Positions 34,595 to 42,473 are shown, counted from the stretch's first letter. The stretch: DNA of 64,000 bases from Ostrinia nubilalis (GCF_963855985.1 NC_087096.1:13206001-13270000); one strand, 5' to 3'. The notes: generated by a model from the letters alone, not told the origin. Numbers and translations are program-made.

Positions 34595-34990
34595 ATCGAA
34601 AAAAATCAGTCCATCCAACACTTTTACTACTGGACAAAGACCTCCCCCAAGAATTTCCACGAAGACCGGTCCTGTGCCGCTCGCATCCAGGTACCTCCCG
34701 CGACCTTCACCAGATCGTCGGTCCACCTAGTGGGAGGCTACCCACGCTTCGTCTACCGGCTCATGGTCGCCACTCAAGAACTTTCCTGCCCCAGTGGCCA
34801 TCAGCTCTACGAGCTATGTGCCCCGCGCACTGCCACTTGATTTTAGCGATTCTGCGGGCTATGTCAGTCACTCTGGTTCTCCTACGGATCTCCTCATTTC
34901 TGATTCGATCACGCAGGGAAACTCCGAGTATAGCACGCTCCATCGCCCTTTGGGTGACCTGGAGCCAAGTACATCAATACTACCTCCTCA
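34595..34990 (-). mobile_element. RTE-type LINE 3' fragment inside the Polinton
   Basis: Minus-strand fragment of the C-terminal end of an RTE-like reverse transcriptase. It shows the short motifs VSLRDRIRNEE, RVTDIARRIAK and GHIARRADGHWG (34761-34943). The non-coding 3' module (TCGCATCCAGGTACCTCCCG, ACAAAGACCTCCCCC) follows toward 34600. It is 5'-truncated, as is usual for LINE insertions, and lies in the intergenic zone where the two Polinton gene blocks converge. Confidence 0.8.
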
Positions 34991-35075
34991 TGATGTCAGA
35001 CGTGATGGGTTTGAGCATTTCCTATTTGGGGTGAAAAAAGACAACGATGCAAATATCCCGGTTGCAAAGTAAAAC

Positions 35076-35699
35076 GTCCTTATCTCAAATGTCACGAAGA
35101 ACTTTTCTTAAATAAATATAATAACTAATTATTGTTTTAGATCTTTTCATCAATAAAAAATAACAAATTTATGATATTATTCATATGATTATGTTTATTA
35201 TAAATTGCAATATATATTAAAAAGTTAAATAGATAATAGTTATTTCATTTTATTAAGAGTAATAATTTTAATTATTAATACCAAAAATTATAGTTAGGGC
35301 TCAGAGTACCATATGTGGAACTAAAATAAAAAGTTGATTTTTCAGTAAAATATGATTTTATTTTTATTTTTATAAGTTTTTCCTATCTTCTCATCACTAA
35401 TTACAACCAATATATTTTTGTCGCGCACTAAAAAAAAATTGAGCCTTGTAGGGTTAAGAAAATATCAAAAAAAATGTGTAATGATAATCTTTAGTAGGTA
35501 TTTAGTTTAAATTTAAGAGTTTATAATTATTAAGTTATTGAATATGAAAAATCTTTAGTGTACCTAATGTTAAAAGTTTATAATAAAGTTTATGAATATG
35601 AAAGTGTTATTTTTTTTCCCTTACATAATATGTAATAATTATTTAAATCTTTATCAAGGATTGTTAAAATAAAAATAAACAGTTTTTTAGAATAATAAA
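35076..35699. other. AT-rich convergent intergenic region of Polinton
   Basis: No open frame. Extremely AT-rich, between the 3' ends of the rightward and leftward gene blocks. Several AATAAA-like words occur on both strands. Confidence 0.5.
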
Positions 35700-35705
35700 T
35701 TTATT
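35700..35705 (-). terminator. Poly(A) signal for the leftward block
   Basis: AATAAA on the minus strand begins three bases after the TGA of the 162-residue gene. It is probably shared by all leftward transcripts that end here. Confidence 0.6.
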
Positions 35706-35707
35706 TA

Positions 35708-36196
35708 TCATATTGCTACATTTTTTTCAACACACCATTTCTTTATACACATAACATTTTTTAATGCACAATATTTCTTGTGAGCAAAACAGTTAAATAA
35801 TGTGGGGTTATCCAAACAATAAAGATTGTAAAGAGTACTTAAATTTGGAGCGCCGAAACAAGTTACGTCTAGGACGTCATTTTGATTACATAAATTATGC
35901 ACCCATTTGATCTTTTCTTCTCCTTTTACTAAAATATATTTACCTTTTAAATAAGGTACGATAAGTCTTTGAAATTCTCTATAATCAATATATCCTTCAT
36001 TCCACCGATAGCCTCTGTTTTTTTCGATCCAGCAAACTTGCTTTTTCTCTTCAGCAGTCAATGAAGAGAACGGGTATGGAGGCTTAATCAAAAATATGTG
36101 AGTATGCTCTTGGGTAGCTATAGCAAATTCTTTTATTATAAATTCATTTTTGCTATTTTTAAATCCTTGCAGATCTACGATAATATTGCTATTCAT
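35708..36196 (-). CDS. Conserved-looking 162-residue Polinton protein, possible RNase H-like fold
   Basis: Last gene of the leftward block. Its ATG overlaps the stop of the capsid gene (ATGA, 36193-36196). The N-terminus reads NIIVDLQGF, an Asp between hydrophobic strand residues that resembles the first motif of RNase H-like or DEDD exonuclease folds. A HIFLIKPPYPFSSL segment and W/Y-rich motifs follow (RGYRWNEGYIDY), and a C-terminal tail with six cysteines in the last 40 residues. I recognise it as a type of protein common beside double-jelly-roll genes in animal genomes but know no function. The exonuclease idea is inference from one motif. Confidence 0.7.
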   Translation of the reverse strand: MNSNIIVDLQGFKNSKNEFIIKEFAIATQEHTHIFLIKPPYPFSSLTAEEKKQVCWIEKNRGYRWNEGYIDYREFQRLIVPYLKGKYILVKGEEKIKWVHNLCNQNDVLDVTCFGAPNLSTLYNLYCLDNPTLFNCFAHKKYCALKNVMCIKKWCVEKNVAI

Positions 36197-37401
36197 GATA
36201 TTTTCTTAACGATATTACTCAAAGGTTTGTATTCAAATATACAATCGTTTAGAATCAAGCAATAAGCAGCTGTTTGATCTGGTATCTCTTGGTCTGTTTC
36301 AATTTCAACTCGTACGTCGATCGAACCTTTTAAAGTTTCGTGTTGCCTCGAACAGTCGATAACAAATAAGGGAGCTACGTCTCTGAATTCTTTCAAGCTC
36401 AACAACGGCTCTGGCCGACGTCCGTGATACGACTGTTGAAATCTTGAATACTGTTCGTATAATAAAGCAATTTTTTCTTCTGAAAAACTGACATTTAGTC
36501 CTTCATACGGATAATATGATGAATTTAAAAAGACTCTTACATCTCTTACGTGACAATGATCAAACTCTGCCATTGACAACACAGCGTTATGTTTACGATT
36601 GGTTTGTAAGGCAATTACCACAAATCGTGGTTTTTCTATTTGCGATGAAGTTTTTATAGACCAAGTATGTTTACGTGTCTTAGGCAGTAATGGGTATTCA
36701 TACAGATCCCAATTACGAAACACTAATGGAATAGCTCGATCTTTCTCCAAGTGTTTCAATAGGTTAATCCTCTCACGGTCTGAAACTTTAATGTGTGGAA
36801 CGCGCCAAATAATTTTATTGATTATAATGTCATCTACAACTTCACCTGCATTTAACTTGACCGCATTAAGGTTTGTATTACTTCTCAGTAACACTAACTC
36901 GTGTTTACAGTTAATGATAATTTTTTCATAATCCTCTGCAAATCCTAGTATCCTATTTAATGGTATAGATGCAGAAAATGCTCCACCACTGGCATTGTTT
37001 GTTCCTGCGGTTGACCAGCCCCAAACTCGACCACATTTGGATTCATTTTCATTTAAGGATAGGTAAGATTTCATTGTTGTAGTAATACCCGCATTCTTAA
37101 TTTTATCTATTTCAACTCCATTTAGTTCATATCTTATGTCTTGAAAGAGGAATAAGGCTGGATTATTAACGAAGTGTACATTTGATACTTTTTCTTTGGT
37201 GGTTTTATTATACACAACTACTTTTCCTTCGATATATAGACTACTAAGTGAAGGTAACACGTACAAGTCTTGTTGGTTGATCGGTATTCGTATTTCATCA
37301 TTCTTGTTGAAACTTGTTACGTATGGTTTGTATGAATGATACTCGAAACTTTCAATGCTGTTATCGTATGATGTTTGTTGAGATATATTTAAAATATTCA
37401 T
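36193..37401 (-). CDS. Major capsid protein, double jelly roll
   Basis: 402 residues. The likely hexon-like capsid subunit, expected to form the icosahedral shell. The sequence is beta-rich with no catalytic motif. It contains RIPINQQDLYVLPSLSSLYI near the N-terminus, FLFQDIRYELNGVEID near residue 85, and a C-terminal half with short motifs such as FRNWDLYEYP, NSSYYPYEGLNV and VIDCSRQ typical of the 'double jelly roll-like' proteins of insect Polintons. Its place between penton and a small protein fits. It is shorter than the MCP of many Polintons (often over 500 residues), though similar short forms occur in this lineage. ATG and stop both sit in ATGA overlaps with neighbours. Confidence 0.8.
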   Translation of the reverse strand: MNILNISQQTSYDNSIESFEYHSYKPYVTSFNKNDEIRIPINQQDLYVLPSLSSLYIEGKVVVYNKTTKEKVSNVHFVNNPALFLFQDIRYELNGVEIDKIKNAGITTTMKSYLSLNENESKCGRVWGWSTAGTNNASGGAFSASIPLNRILGFAEDYEKIIINCKHELVLLRSNTNLNAVKLNAGEVVDDIIINKIIWRVPHIKVSDRERINLLKHLEKDRAIPLVFRNWDLYEYPLLPKTRKHTWSIKTSSQIEKPRFVVIALQTNRKHNAVLSMAEFDHCHVRDVRVFLNSSYYPYEGLNVSFSEEKIALLYEQYSRFQQSYHGRRPEPLLSLKEFRDVAPLFVIDCSRQHETLKGSIDVRVEIETDQEIPDQTAAYCLILNDCIFEYKPLSNIVKKIS

Positions 37402-37544
37402 TTTATTAAACCAATTAATTTGAGAAATTCTTTATTGCTCTTGGTTAGCTTCTTTTTTAGTTGAAGCGGTCTGTCTTTGCGGAATGTTCTATTAGAACTG
37501 AGTGGAGTACGCAATGTAGAAGGATTTTTATTGAAGTTAATCAT
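37398..37544 (-). CDS. Small basic 48-residue protein between penton and capsid genes
   Basis: Short frame that fills exactly the gap between the penton and capsid genes. The ATG at 37544 overlaps the penton TGA (ATGA, 37541-37544), and its TGA overlaps the capsid ATG (37398-37401). The product is strongly basic: MINFNKNPSTLRTPLS at the start, then an RTFRKDRPLQLKKKL core and a hydrophobic LKLIGLIK end. The double overlap and tight packing argue that it is a real gene. It could bind DNA or be a short scaffold or core peptide, comparable in size and charge to adenoviral core peptides, but that is inference. Confidence 0.7.
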   Translation of the reverse strand: MINFNKNPSTLRTPLSSNRTFRKDRPLQLKKKLTKSNKEFLKLIGLIK

Positions 37545-38212
37545 TTTTTTCTGAAATGTAAATACAGTTGTACTTCTTCACCTCGTAAGTTTATCTCTTT
37601 GTTTTCAGCGTCCAACAGCCTGATATTTATAGCACTTATAGAACTTTGATTGACAGGAAAATAAATTAAATTTTTAGGTATTTCAATTATTCGATAACCA
37701 GGTGGTACATTAGGTACGAATTCATAAATTATATGGCTTGCTTTCCCGTTCACAAATGAACCACTGACTACATCGCATTCGATCCTCACAATGGTTGTTG
37801 ATAGAATGCTCACAGGATACTTTGATTCGGTACTTATATTTGCATTTATTGTTTCCATTCCAAAACCTAAAATTTTACCAATTGTGCCACTTTTATTAAA
37901 ATGAACGTCTTTAGAACAATAAATATTTGTTTTCAATGTGTTATTATTGCAAGTAAGTTTTAATACAGTGTTCTTGATGTTATTTTTTAAATAATCACAA
38001 ATATCCTGAAGCTCGTAAGACCCTTCAGGAATTTCGATGATCTCATTTTCACCATAGTAAAACTTGTTGTTTCTTTCATCTATGTTGGGAATTGAATTGA
38101 AGGTTGAAAAATATAAAAGACCGCATTCGTAGTCATCTCGAAGCTCCAAGGTCGGTGAATAATTCGTTGTTAAGGAGGCTCCTGTTCCGGTTATAGACAC
38201 AGTGAAAGACAT
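37541..38212 (-). CDS. Penton/minor capsid protein, single jelly roll
   Basis: 223 residues, beta-rich, starting MSFTVSITGTGASLTTNYSP and containing the short motifs LRDDYECGLLYFSTFNSIPN and IPEGSYELQDICDYL. The C-terminal half carries a repeated hydrophobic-strand pattern ending VQLYLHFRKK. Position directly upstream of the capsid gene and size match the penton (PY-type) gene of Polintons, the protein that caps the five-fold vertices. The ATG lies 19 nt after the protease stop. The identification rests on these general features and gene order rather than a diagnostic motif. Confidence 0.7.
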   Translation of the reverse strand: MSFTVSITGTGASLTTNYSPTLELRDDYECGLLYFSTFNSIPNIDERNNKFYYGENEIIEIPEGSYELQDICDYLKNNIKNTVLKLTCNNNTLKTNIYCSKDVHFNKSGTIGKILGFGMETINANISTESKYPVSILSTTIVRIECDVVSGSFVNGKASHIIYEFVPNVPPGYRIIEIPKNLIYFPVNQSSISAINIRLLDAENKEINLRGEEVQLYLHFRKK

Positions 38213-38231
38213 TATTATACTGACACTTTTA

Positions 38232-38618
38232 TTAATAATTTACATTATATAAATGTTTTTTCCAATAATTCCTTAAAAATTTCAGACACAAATGACCACA
38301 GTTTATTGTACCAAAGGCTTGATGTCGTACATAATTATAGTTTATAGGTAAGTTACTAAAATATTTGACTAATTCCAACGGTGGTTTTAAATTACCAAAA
38401 CTGTCATAATATTCAACGTAATCATTTTGCTTTACAAAGGCTACCCAATGTGTACCAGGATTTTTATTACTATCCAAATTCATGATTGCACATTCTATCT
38501 TCTTAGGTTTCGCAGGTAATGTATCTCGCATAAATACACCACGAAAGTAAGGAATATCACAAGCATGTTCTAATATATCCAAGTTAGTGAGCGCACGTTT
38601 AGGTAGCCGCTTAATTAG
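38232..38618 (-). CDS. Adenain-like cysteine protease, read by -1 frameshift from the PLA2 gene
   Basis: Maturation protease, expected to cleave capsid precursors. The catalytic set is visible: His in GTHWVA, Asp in YYDSFG, Gln in RHQAFG and Cys in INCGHLC (residues 45, 60, 88 and 95 counted from the TTG at 38582). The frame has no ATG before the conserved FRGVFMRD motif; the only in-frame Met there is inside it. The frame is open upstream to 38655 and runs -1 to the end of the PLA2 gene, where the slippery A AAA AAC (38618-38624) sits in the right register immediately before the PLA2 stop. It is therefore probably made as a C-terminal extension of the PLA2 protein. Splicing or reinitiation are alternatives. 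It is compact compared with adenovirus protease. Confidence 0.85.
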   Translation of the reverse strand, partial: LIKRLPKRALTNLDILEHACDIPYFRGVFMRDTLPAKPKKIECAIMNLDSNKNPGTHWVAFVKQNDYVEYYDSFGNLKPPLELVKYFSNLPINYNYVRHQAFGTINCGHLCLKFLRNYWKKHLYNVNY

Positions 38619-38624
38619 TTTTTT
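38615..38624 (-). promoter_or_regulatory. Putative -1 ribosomal frameshift site A AAA AAC
   Basis: On the minus strand, the last codons of the PLA2 gene are TCA AAA AAC TAA. This gives the canonical X XXY YYZ heptamer in the zero frame, followed at once by the stop. A -1 slip enters the protease frame, which stays open. A short AGCG/CGCT pairing is possible about 8-26 nt downstream, but I see no strong hairpin or pseudoknot by eye. Confidence 0.7.
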
Positions 38625-39343
38625 GAGGGGTTGAGATATAAACCGGCTCCTTTTCTATGAGGTTTTATATACAGTCCTTTTCCAAGGGCTACCGCTTCCA
38701 TCATTCTGTTGTGCCTTTCTGATTCCATTAGACTCTTTTGTGCGGCTTTAGAATCATTAACAGCTTTTGCTATACCAGCTGCTCCTCCAGCAAGAGAACC
38801 TAAAGCCGATAGCCCCGCAAATATAGGAATAAGTGGTAAAATTCCTCCACATTTTGGAAGAGGAATACATCGAGGTAATCGTATTCCTTTTTTGTTACCG
38901 AAAAGTTTTTTTGCAGCTGCATAAGCATATTTTATAGCAGAGTGATTATCTTTAGATTTAAGTTTTTTTAATTCTGATTTTATATTCTTTATCCCTTTCT
39001 TAAATGATGTTATGCCTCGGCCGGCTCTGATTTTTGCTTTCATCGCATTTTTAACTATCCATGAAGCAATTTTTTCTCCTTTCCCAACATCTTTTGATTT
39101 TAGCCTTTTCTTAGCCATATTTAACAATTCTAAGTCAGCCTTATGTCGAGCACCAGAGTCTTTATTCAAGTAAGCAATATCGTGATGCATACAAGCCTCG
39201 TCCAATTTGTTAATTCCACGGTCACCTTGAAGTAATCGTTTCTGAAGTTTAGTTCCAGGACCACAAAATTGATACCCAGGTAAATGTAACTCAAACGGTA
39301 AATGATCTATTAACGTATTAATTATACCACTGCCTCCCTTCAT
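38615..39343 (-). CDS. Minor capsid protein with parvovirus-type phospholipase A2 domain
   Basis: 242 residues. The N-terminal domain carries the PLA2 signature: Ca-binding loop YQFCGPG (24-30) and the catalytic CMHHDIAY with His54-Asp55, plus a further Asp at 70. In parvovirus VP1 the same type of domain breaches the endosomal membrane during entry, and here it probably serves particle entry likewise. A Lys-rich linker follows, then a hydrophobic Gly/Ala segment around residues 160-195 (PLIPIFAGLSALGSLAGG) resembling membrane-active pVI-like regions. The C-terminal GKGLYIKP and KGAGLYLNP repeats may be protease cleavage contexts. A TATATAAATA box lies about 40-50 nt upstream of the ATG. The gene ends at the frameshift site feeding the protease. 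Confidence 0.9.
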   Translation of the reverse strand: MKGGSGIINTLIDHLPFELHLPGYQFCGPGTKLQKRLLQGDRGINKLDEACMHHDIAYLNKDSGARHKADLELLNMAKKRLKSKDVGKGEKIASWIVKNAMKAKIRAGRGITSFKKGIKNIKSELKKLKSKDNHSAIKYAYAAAKKLFGNKKGIRLPRCIPLPKCGGILPLIPIFAGLSALGSLAGGAAGIAKAVNDSKAAQKSLMESERHNRMMEAVALGKGLYIKPHRKGAGLYLNPSKN

Positions 39344-39380
39344 CGATTATCTTAAAGTGAGTTATAGAGGAATTTATGTT

Positions 39381-39391
39381 TTATTTATATA
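39381..39391 (-). promoter_or_regulatory. TATA-like box upstream of the PLA2 gene
   Basis: TATATAAATAA on the minus strand, 38-48 nt before the PLA2 ATG and next to the integrase stop (39393). It may start a transcript for the structural genes. Confidence 0.45.
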
Positions 39392-39392
39392 C

Positions 39393-40325
39393 CTACACCA
39401 CACATTCACTTTTGTCAACCCAACTGTTTTCCTTATCACTTAAGCCTAACCATTTAACAAAAAGTTTGTTTCCTTTCCTTTTTATAACTTTCTCGATAAG
39501 ATAAAGATCAGGCAGTTTCGTTTTTTGTAATTCATATCCGTAAAAAGAACCAAGAATAATTTGATTATGTTTATCTTCAATTTGATACGTTTGAGGATTT
39601 GTTTGTTTGATTTTTATGATTCGGAAAATTTCGGTAGACCAATTAGGTGTATAACCTTTATAAAAATCTCCTTTGAATTTACTTATACGAACAAAGTCGC
39701 CAACTTGAAAAGTTGATCGTTTACGCGTTTGTGGCTTTTTGCTTCTATTAATATTAGATCTAACGACAGTCTCATTGGAATCATTAACATTAATTGGTTT
39801 GAATTTAGTAACCCGATGAAAAGTGTTATTGTACTGCTGTACAACTGCATCTAAATTATTTTTAAACCATTGATAACGACCGCATAAACTAAATACTTTG
39901 TAGAGATGAGATTTTATCGTTCTTATTACTCGCTCTACAATTGCCGCCTTTTTAATCGAGTATGTGGAATAATGATTTATGTTGTAACTTTTTGTTAACT
40001 GTTTGAAACAATCGTTATAAAACTCTGTACCCAGATCGGTTTGTAAATTTCTAGGCTTTCGTGTTGATTCGATAAATATACTTAACATTGCGTTCGTAAC
40101 ACTTTGTTTGGATTTGGACTTCAACGGTCTAACCCATACGTATTTTGAAAAAGCATCAATTACAACTAGAACATATTTATATCCTTTATTAAATGATGAA
40201 TATTTTTGAAAATCCATAAGGTCAGCTTGCCATAAATCATCTATCCCTTTAATAATCGTATGTCGACGGATGAAATTTCTTCTCGCTGCTTTGTGTAGCT
40301 CGTTGACTATATCTTGTTTACTCAT
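39393..40325 (-). CDS. Polinton integrase, RVE core plus chromodomain
   Basis: 310 residues from the ATG at 40325, which overlaps the stop of the fibre-like gene by 8 nt. The frame is open 7 codons further to a TTG, but ATG is preferred. It inserts the element and makes the 6-bp duplication. The catalytic triad is Asp35 in LWQADL, Asp97 in LQTDLGTEF and Glu131 in AAIVERVIRT, with 33 residues between the last two. An N-terminal HKAARRNFIRR segment is typical of the family. The C-terminus holds an SH3-like stretch and a chromodomain (YLIEKVIKRKGNKLFVKW, then ENSWV), which may steer insertion to marked chromatin. Intact and predicted active. Confidence 0.93.
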   Translation of the reverse strand: MSKQDIVNELHKAARRNFIRRHTIIKGIDDLWQADLMDFQKYSSFNKGYKYVLVVIDAFSKYVWVRPLKSKSKQSVTNAMLSIFIESTRKPRNLQTDLGTEFYNDCFKQLTKSYNINHYSTYSIKKAAIVERVIRTIKSHLYKVFSLCGRYQWFKNNLDAVVQQYNNTFHRVTKFKPINVNDSNETVVRSNINRSKKPQTRKRSTFQVGDFVRISKFKGDFYKGYTPNWSTEIFRIIKIKQTNPQTYQIEDKHNQIILGSFYGYELQKTKLPDLYLIEKVIKRKGNKLFVKWLGLSDKENSWVDKSECVV

Positions 40326-40668
40326 TCTTGATGGATTTTGCTGCAATCATCAGATCGATTTCTTTTTTTGTGTAATATAATGTAGTTAAATTATTAGTAG
40401 TTAATTTTTCCAAATTATTCAGATACTTTTTAACATTACTTTGAATGTTTTTCAATTCATTTTTTAAATCTTGAACACATTTATCCACATACTCTTTATT
40501 TACAGCCTCGTCTTCTTTTTCCGGAGTTGGTAGTCCTTTTAATCTCGATGATTTTAAATCAAAGTGACCTGCATCTGACCTTACTAATGTGTCATCAGTA
40601 AGAATATTAGTAAAGTCAGATAGTCGTAAACGCTTATGAACGTGATGACCAAATTTATCTATATTCAT
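40318..40668 (-). CDS. Fibre-like coiled-coil protein
   Basis: 116 residues. The ATG overlaps the stop of the DUF8207-like gene (ATGA, 40665-40668), and its stop lies inside the start of the integrase gene. The N-terminus (MNIDKFGHHVHKRLRLSDF) is followed by a motif, LKGLPTPEKEDEAVNKEYVD, strikingly like the 'NLxxPxxxxDAVNKxYVD' segment that precedes trimeric coiled coils in phage tail-fibre proteins. A long heptad-like helix follows. A trimeric attachment fibre on the penton is therefore plausible, but the small size and absence of a knob leave this open. Confidence 0.65.
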   Translation of the reverse strand: MNIDKFGHHVHKRLRLSDFTNILTDDTLVRSDAGHFDLKSSRLKGLPTPEKEDEAVNKEYVDKCVQDLKNELKNIQSNVKKYLNNLEKLTTNNLTTLYYTKKEIDLMIAAKSIKNE

Positions 40669-41708
40669 TGCCGTCTGCTCGGCTTCTGTAGTGTAATGGT
40701 ACTGCCAAACCCTCCTGTTGGGAGCTTTATATATTTTATGTCTTTTATAATACCAGCTTCATTCAATTCCTCTATTATTGCATAAATTTCATTTTGTACT
40801 CCAGTGTTACCAGCTGCCCATGATCCAAGTAGTAATTTTAACCTTTCCACTAATTCATTTGGATCATCCCAATAAACCAAATCAGTATCCTTCTTAACTT
40901 CTTTCAAAATATCGATGCCTTCACCTTGTGGGAGACTTTCTACACTACTCGTGTGACTTCTAGAGAACTTAAACAAAGGTTTGATTATATTCATATATTT
41001 AAAACCTTTGTTACTGTTTATTGGTTTTGATGGATCACAGTTTCGTTTGTGTGCATTGGTATCTATAAGTACTAATTTATAATTTTGTAAGTCCTCATTT
41101 GTAATAATTTTTAAATCTGGAGTTTTTTTGTACAATAATTCTTTTAAGCCTGGAGTTTTTTTTAGGTTACGGTTTCCAATTTTCAAAATGCGGTCATCAT
41201 CATGAACACGCGTATTGCCGAGCATCAGCTTTCCCTTTACGTTTCTAATACCATAAGGTACATCACTCATCACTTCAGATGACACCGACCATGATAAAGA
41301 ATCGTTATTGATACTCGGTGATGATTGAAGAGATTTAAATGAGTTTTCATGGACATCGTAATCCACCGAGGGCGAAGTAGTAAGGGTTTTGTTAGATGTT
41401 TTGCAAACATCTATATTATCTAAATCGTCTTCATCATCGTCACGTTCTTCATAATCTTCAGTAGAAGTATTTGATGCTTCACTTTCACTGTATTTAGTTC
41501 TTTTAGCTTCTGAGTTTTGCTCCAATCCTTCATTTATAAGACGTTTTTCATCAGTTTGGTTTGTTAGTTGTTTCAGCGGGTTAATGATAGGTTTAAATAT
41601 CGTGTCCAAAGCCATATCATTTGAATTTTTTACATCTTTAATCATTTCTACTTTTCTTTTTACAGCTGCAGCAGATTTTACTATTTGTTCCTTTAAGTTT
41701 CTTTCCAT
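40665..41708 (-). CDS. DUF8207-like Polinton protein
   Basis: 347 residues. The N-terminal helix is Lys-rich and begins MERNLKEQIVKSAAAVKRKV. The middle is acidic and Ser-rich, and low in complexity. The C-terminal domain has conserved-looking motifs: YGIRNVKGKLMLGNTRV, KKTPGLKELLYKK, NSNKGFKYMNIIKPL, VYWDDPNELVERLKLLLGS and NEIYAIIEELNEAGII. These match my memory of the DUF8207 family found beside Polinton genes in insects; its role is unknown, possibly virion assembly or core. It ends GGFGSTITLQ and its stop overlaps the next ATG. Confidence 0.75.
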   Translation of the reverse strand: MERNLKEQIVKSAAAVKRKVEMIKDVKNSNDMALDTIFKPIINPLKQLTNQTDEKRLINEGLEQNSEAKRTKYSESEASNTSTEDYEERDDDEDDLDNIDVCKTSNKTLTTSPSVDYDVHENSFKSLQSSPSINNDSLSWSVSSEVMSDVPYGIRNVKGKLMLGNTRVHDDDRILKIGNRNLKKTPGLKELLYKKTPDLKIITNEDLQNYKLVLIDTNAHKRNCDPSKPINSNKGFKYMNIIKPLFKFSRSHTSSVESLPQGEGIDILKEVKKDTDLVYWDDPNELVERLKLLLGSWAAGNTGVQNEIYAIIEELNEAGIIKDIKYIKLPTGGFGSTITLQKPSRRQ

Positions 41709-41786
41709 TATTAAGATTCCTGTTCTGTTTGACTTCTCTAATCAAACTGAGAGATTGCTAACTTAACATCTATACTTATAAAAAGT
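41709..41786 (-). promoter_or_regulatory. Short intergenic region with TATA-like box
   Basis: The only gap between the ATPase and the next leftward gene (78 nt). On the minus strand it contains TTTTTATAAGTATAG about 65-75 nt before the ATG at 41708, a candidate TATA box for the block from 41708 to 39393. Confidence 0.4.
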
Positions 41787-42473
41787 TCAGTCCATTACTA
41801 TGAATGTATCAAACTTCATTCGATAACAGCCTTTGTTTCGTTCACAATCCTTATTGATGACCACATAACTGTAAGGTTTACTCCATACAGTTGAGCACAT
41901 TTCACGAAATTGCGACCATGACATGTCAGACCCAACATGCTCATCGTAAACGTGTCTTAGATTTATATCATCTTGCTTGAACAATATAATAAGATTAGCA
42001 TTATCTCTTACCAGTTGCTTAGGTATTTTAGTATAAGTTTGATTCATATAAAAACAATCAATGTTTTTATGCCGACCCATGGCAAAATAATCGCGTATAT
42101 TGTTTTGATTTTCACAAGCAACATCGTCAAATATGATAATCGAGTCAGGCAATGCTTCGTGAGGACTCAAAATTTCACTATTATGATTATACTTGTTATA
42201 AGATGTGCCTGCCACCTTGTCCAATACTTTTTCTAAAAATACGTACTTTGGTTGGTATAAAGACTTAGAGTACACATACAGGTTACGAAAACGTGGTCCA
42301 TTCTTATGTAACAATAAACTGATAACTAAATTTGTCTTTCCACAGTTCGATGGACCACACACGATACTACGTATAGTATTTGGCAATAATTTCCCGTGAC
42401 GCTTAGGCTCGTTTGATGCTTCAGGACAGACGCATTCCAATTTAAGTGATTCTTTTTGTTTCAGAAATTTCAT
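41787..42473 (-). CDS. Genome-packaging ATPase (FtsK/HerA, A32-like)
   Basis: 228 residues from the ATG at 42473. It pumps DNA into capsids. Walker A is GPSNCGKT (residues 40-47). Walker B is SIIIFDD (about 111-117), followed by an arginine/sensor region with YMNQTYTKIPKQLVRDNANL, typical of the A32-like family of PRD1/adenovirus-lineage viruses. The frame extends 14 codons further to a TTG at 42515 without an ATG. The AG at 42502-42503 together with a CGTAAGT donor near 42588 suggests an optional short 5' intron, so the true N-terminus may lie in an upstream exon close to the right TIR. Intact. Confidence 0.92.
   Translation of the reverse strand: MKFLKQKESLKLECVCPEASNEPKRHGKLLPNTIRSIVCGPSNCGKTNLVISLLLHKNGPRFRNLYVYSKSLYQPKYVFLEKVLDKVAGTSYNKYNHNSEILSPHEALPDSIIIFDDVACENQNNIRDYFAMGRHKNIDCFYMNQTYTKIPKQLVRDNANLIILFKQDDINLRHVYDEHVGSDMSWSQFREMCSTVWSKPYSYVVINKDCERNKGCYRMKFDTFIVMD

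Noticed and set aside
38232..38582. Starting the protease at the TTG at 38582
   Set aside because: TTG is an unlikely start here, and the open frame upstream lines up with a canonical slippery site.
39393..40346. Starting the integrase at the TTG at 40346
   Set aside because: An ATG 21 nt downstream keeps the whole conserved N-terminal segment and fits the overlap pattern of the block.
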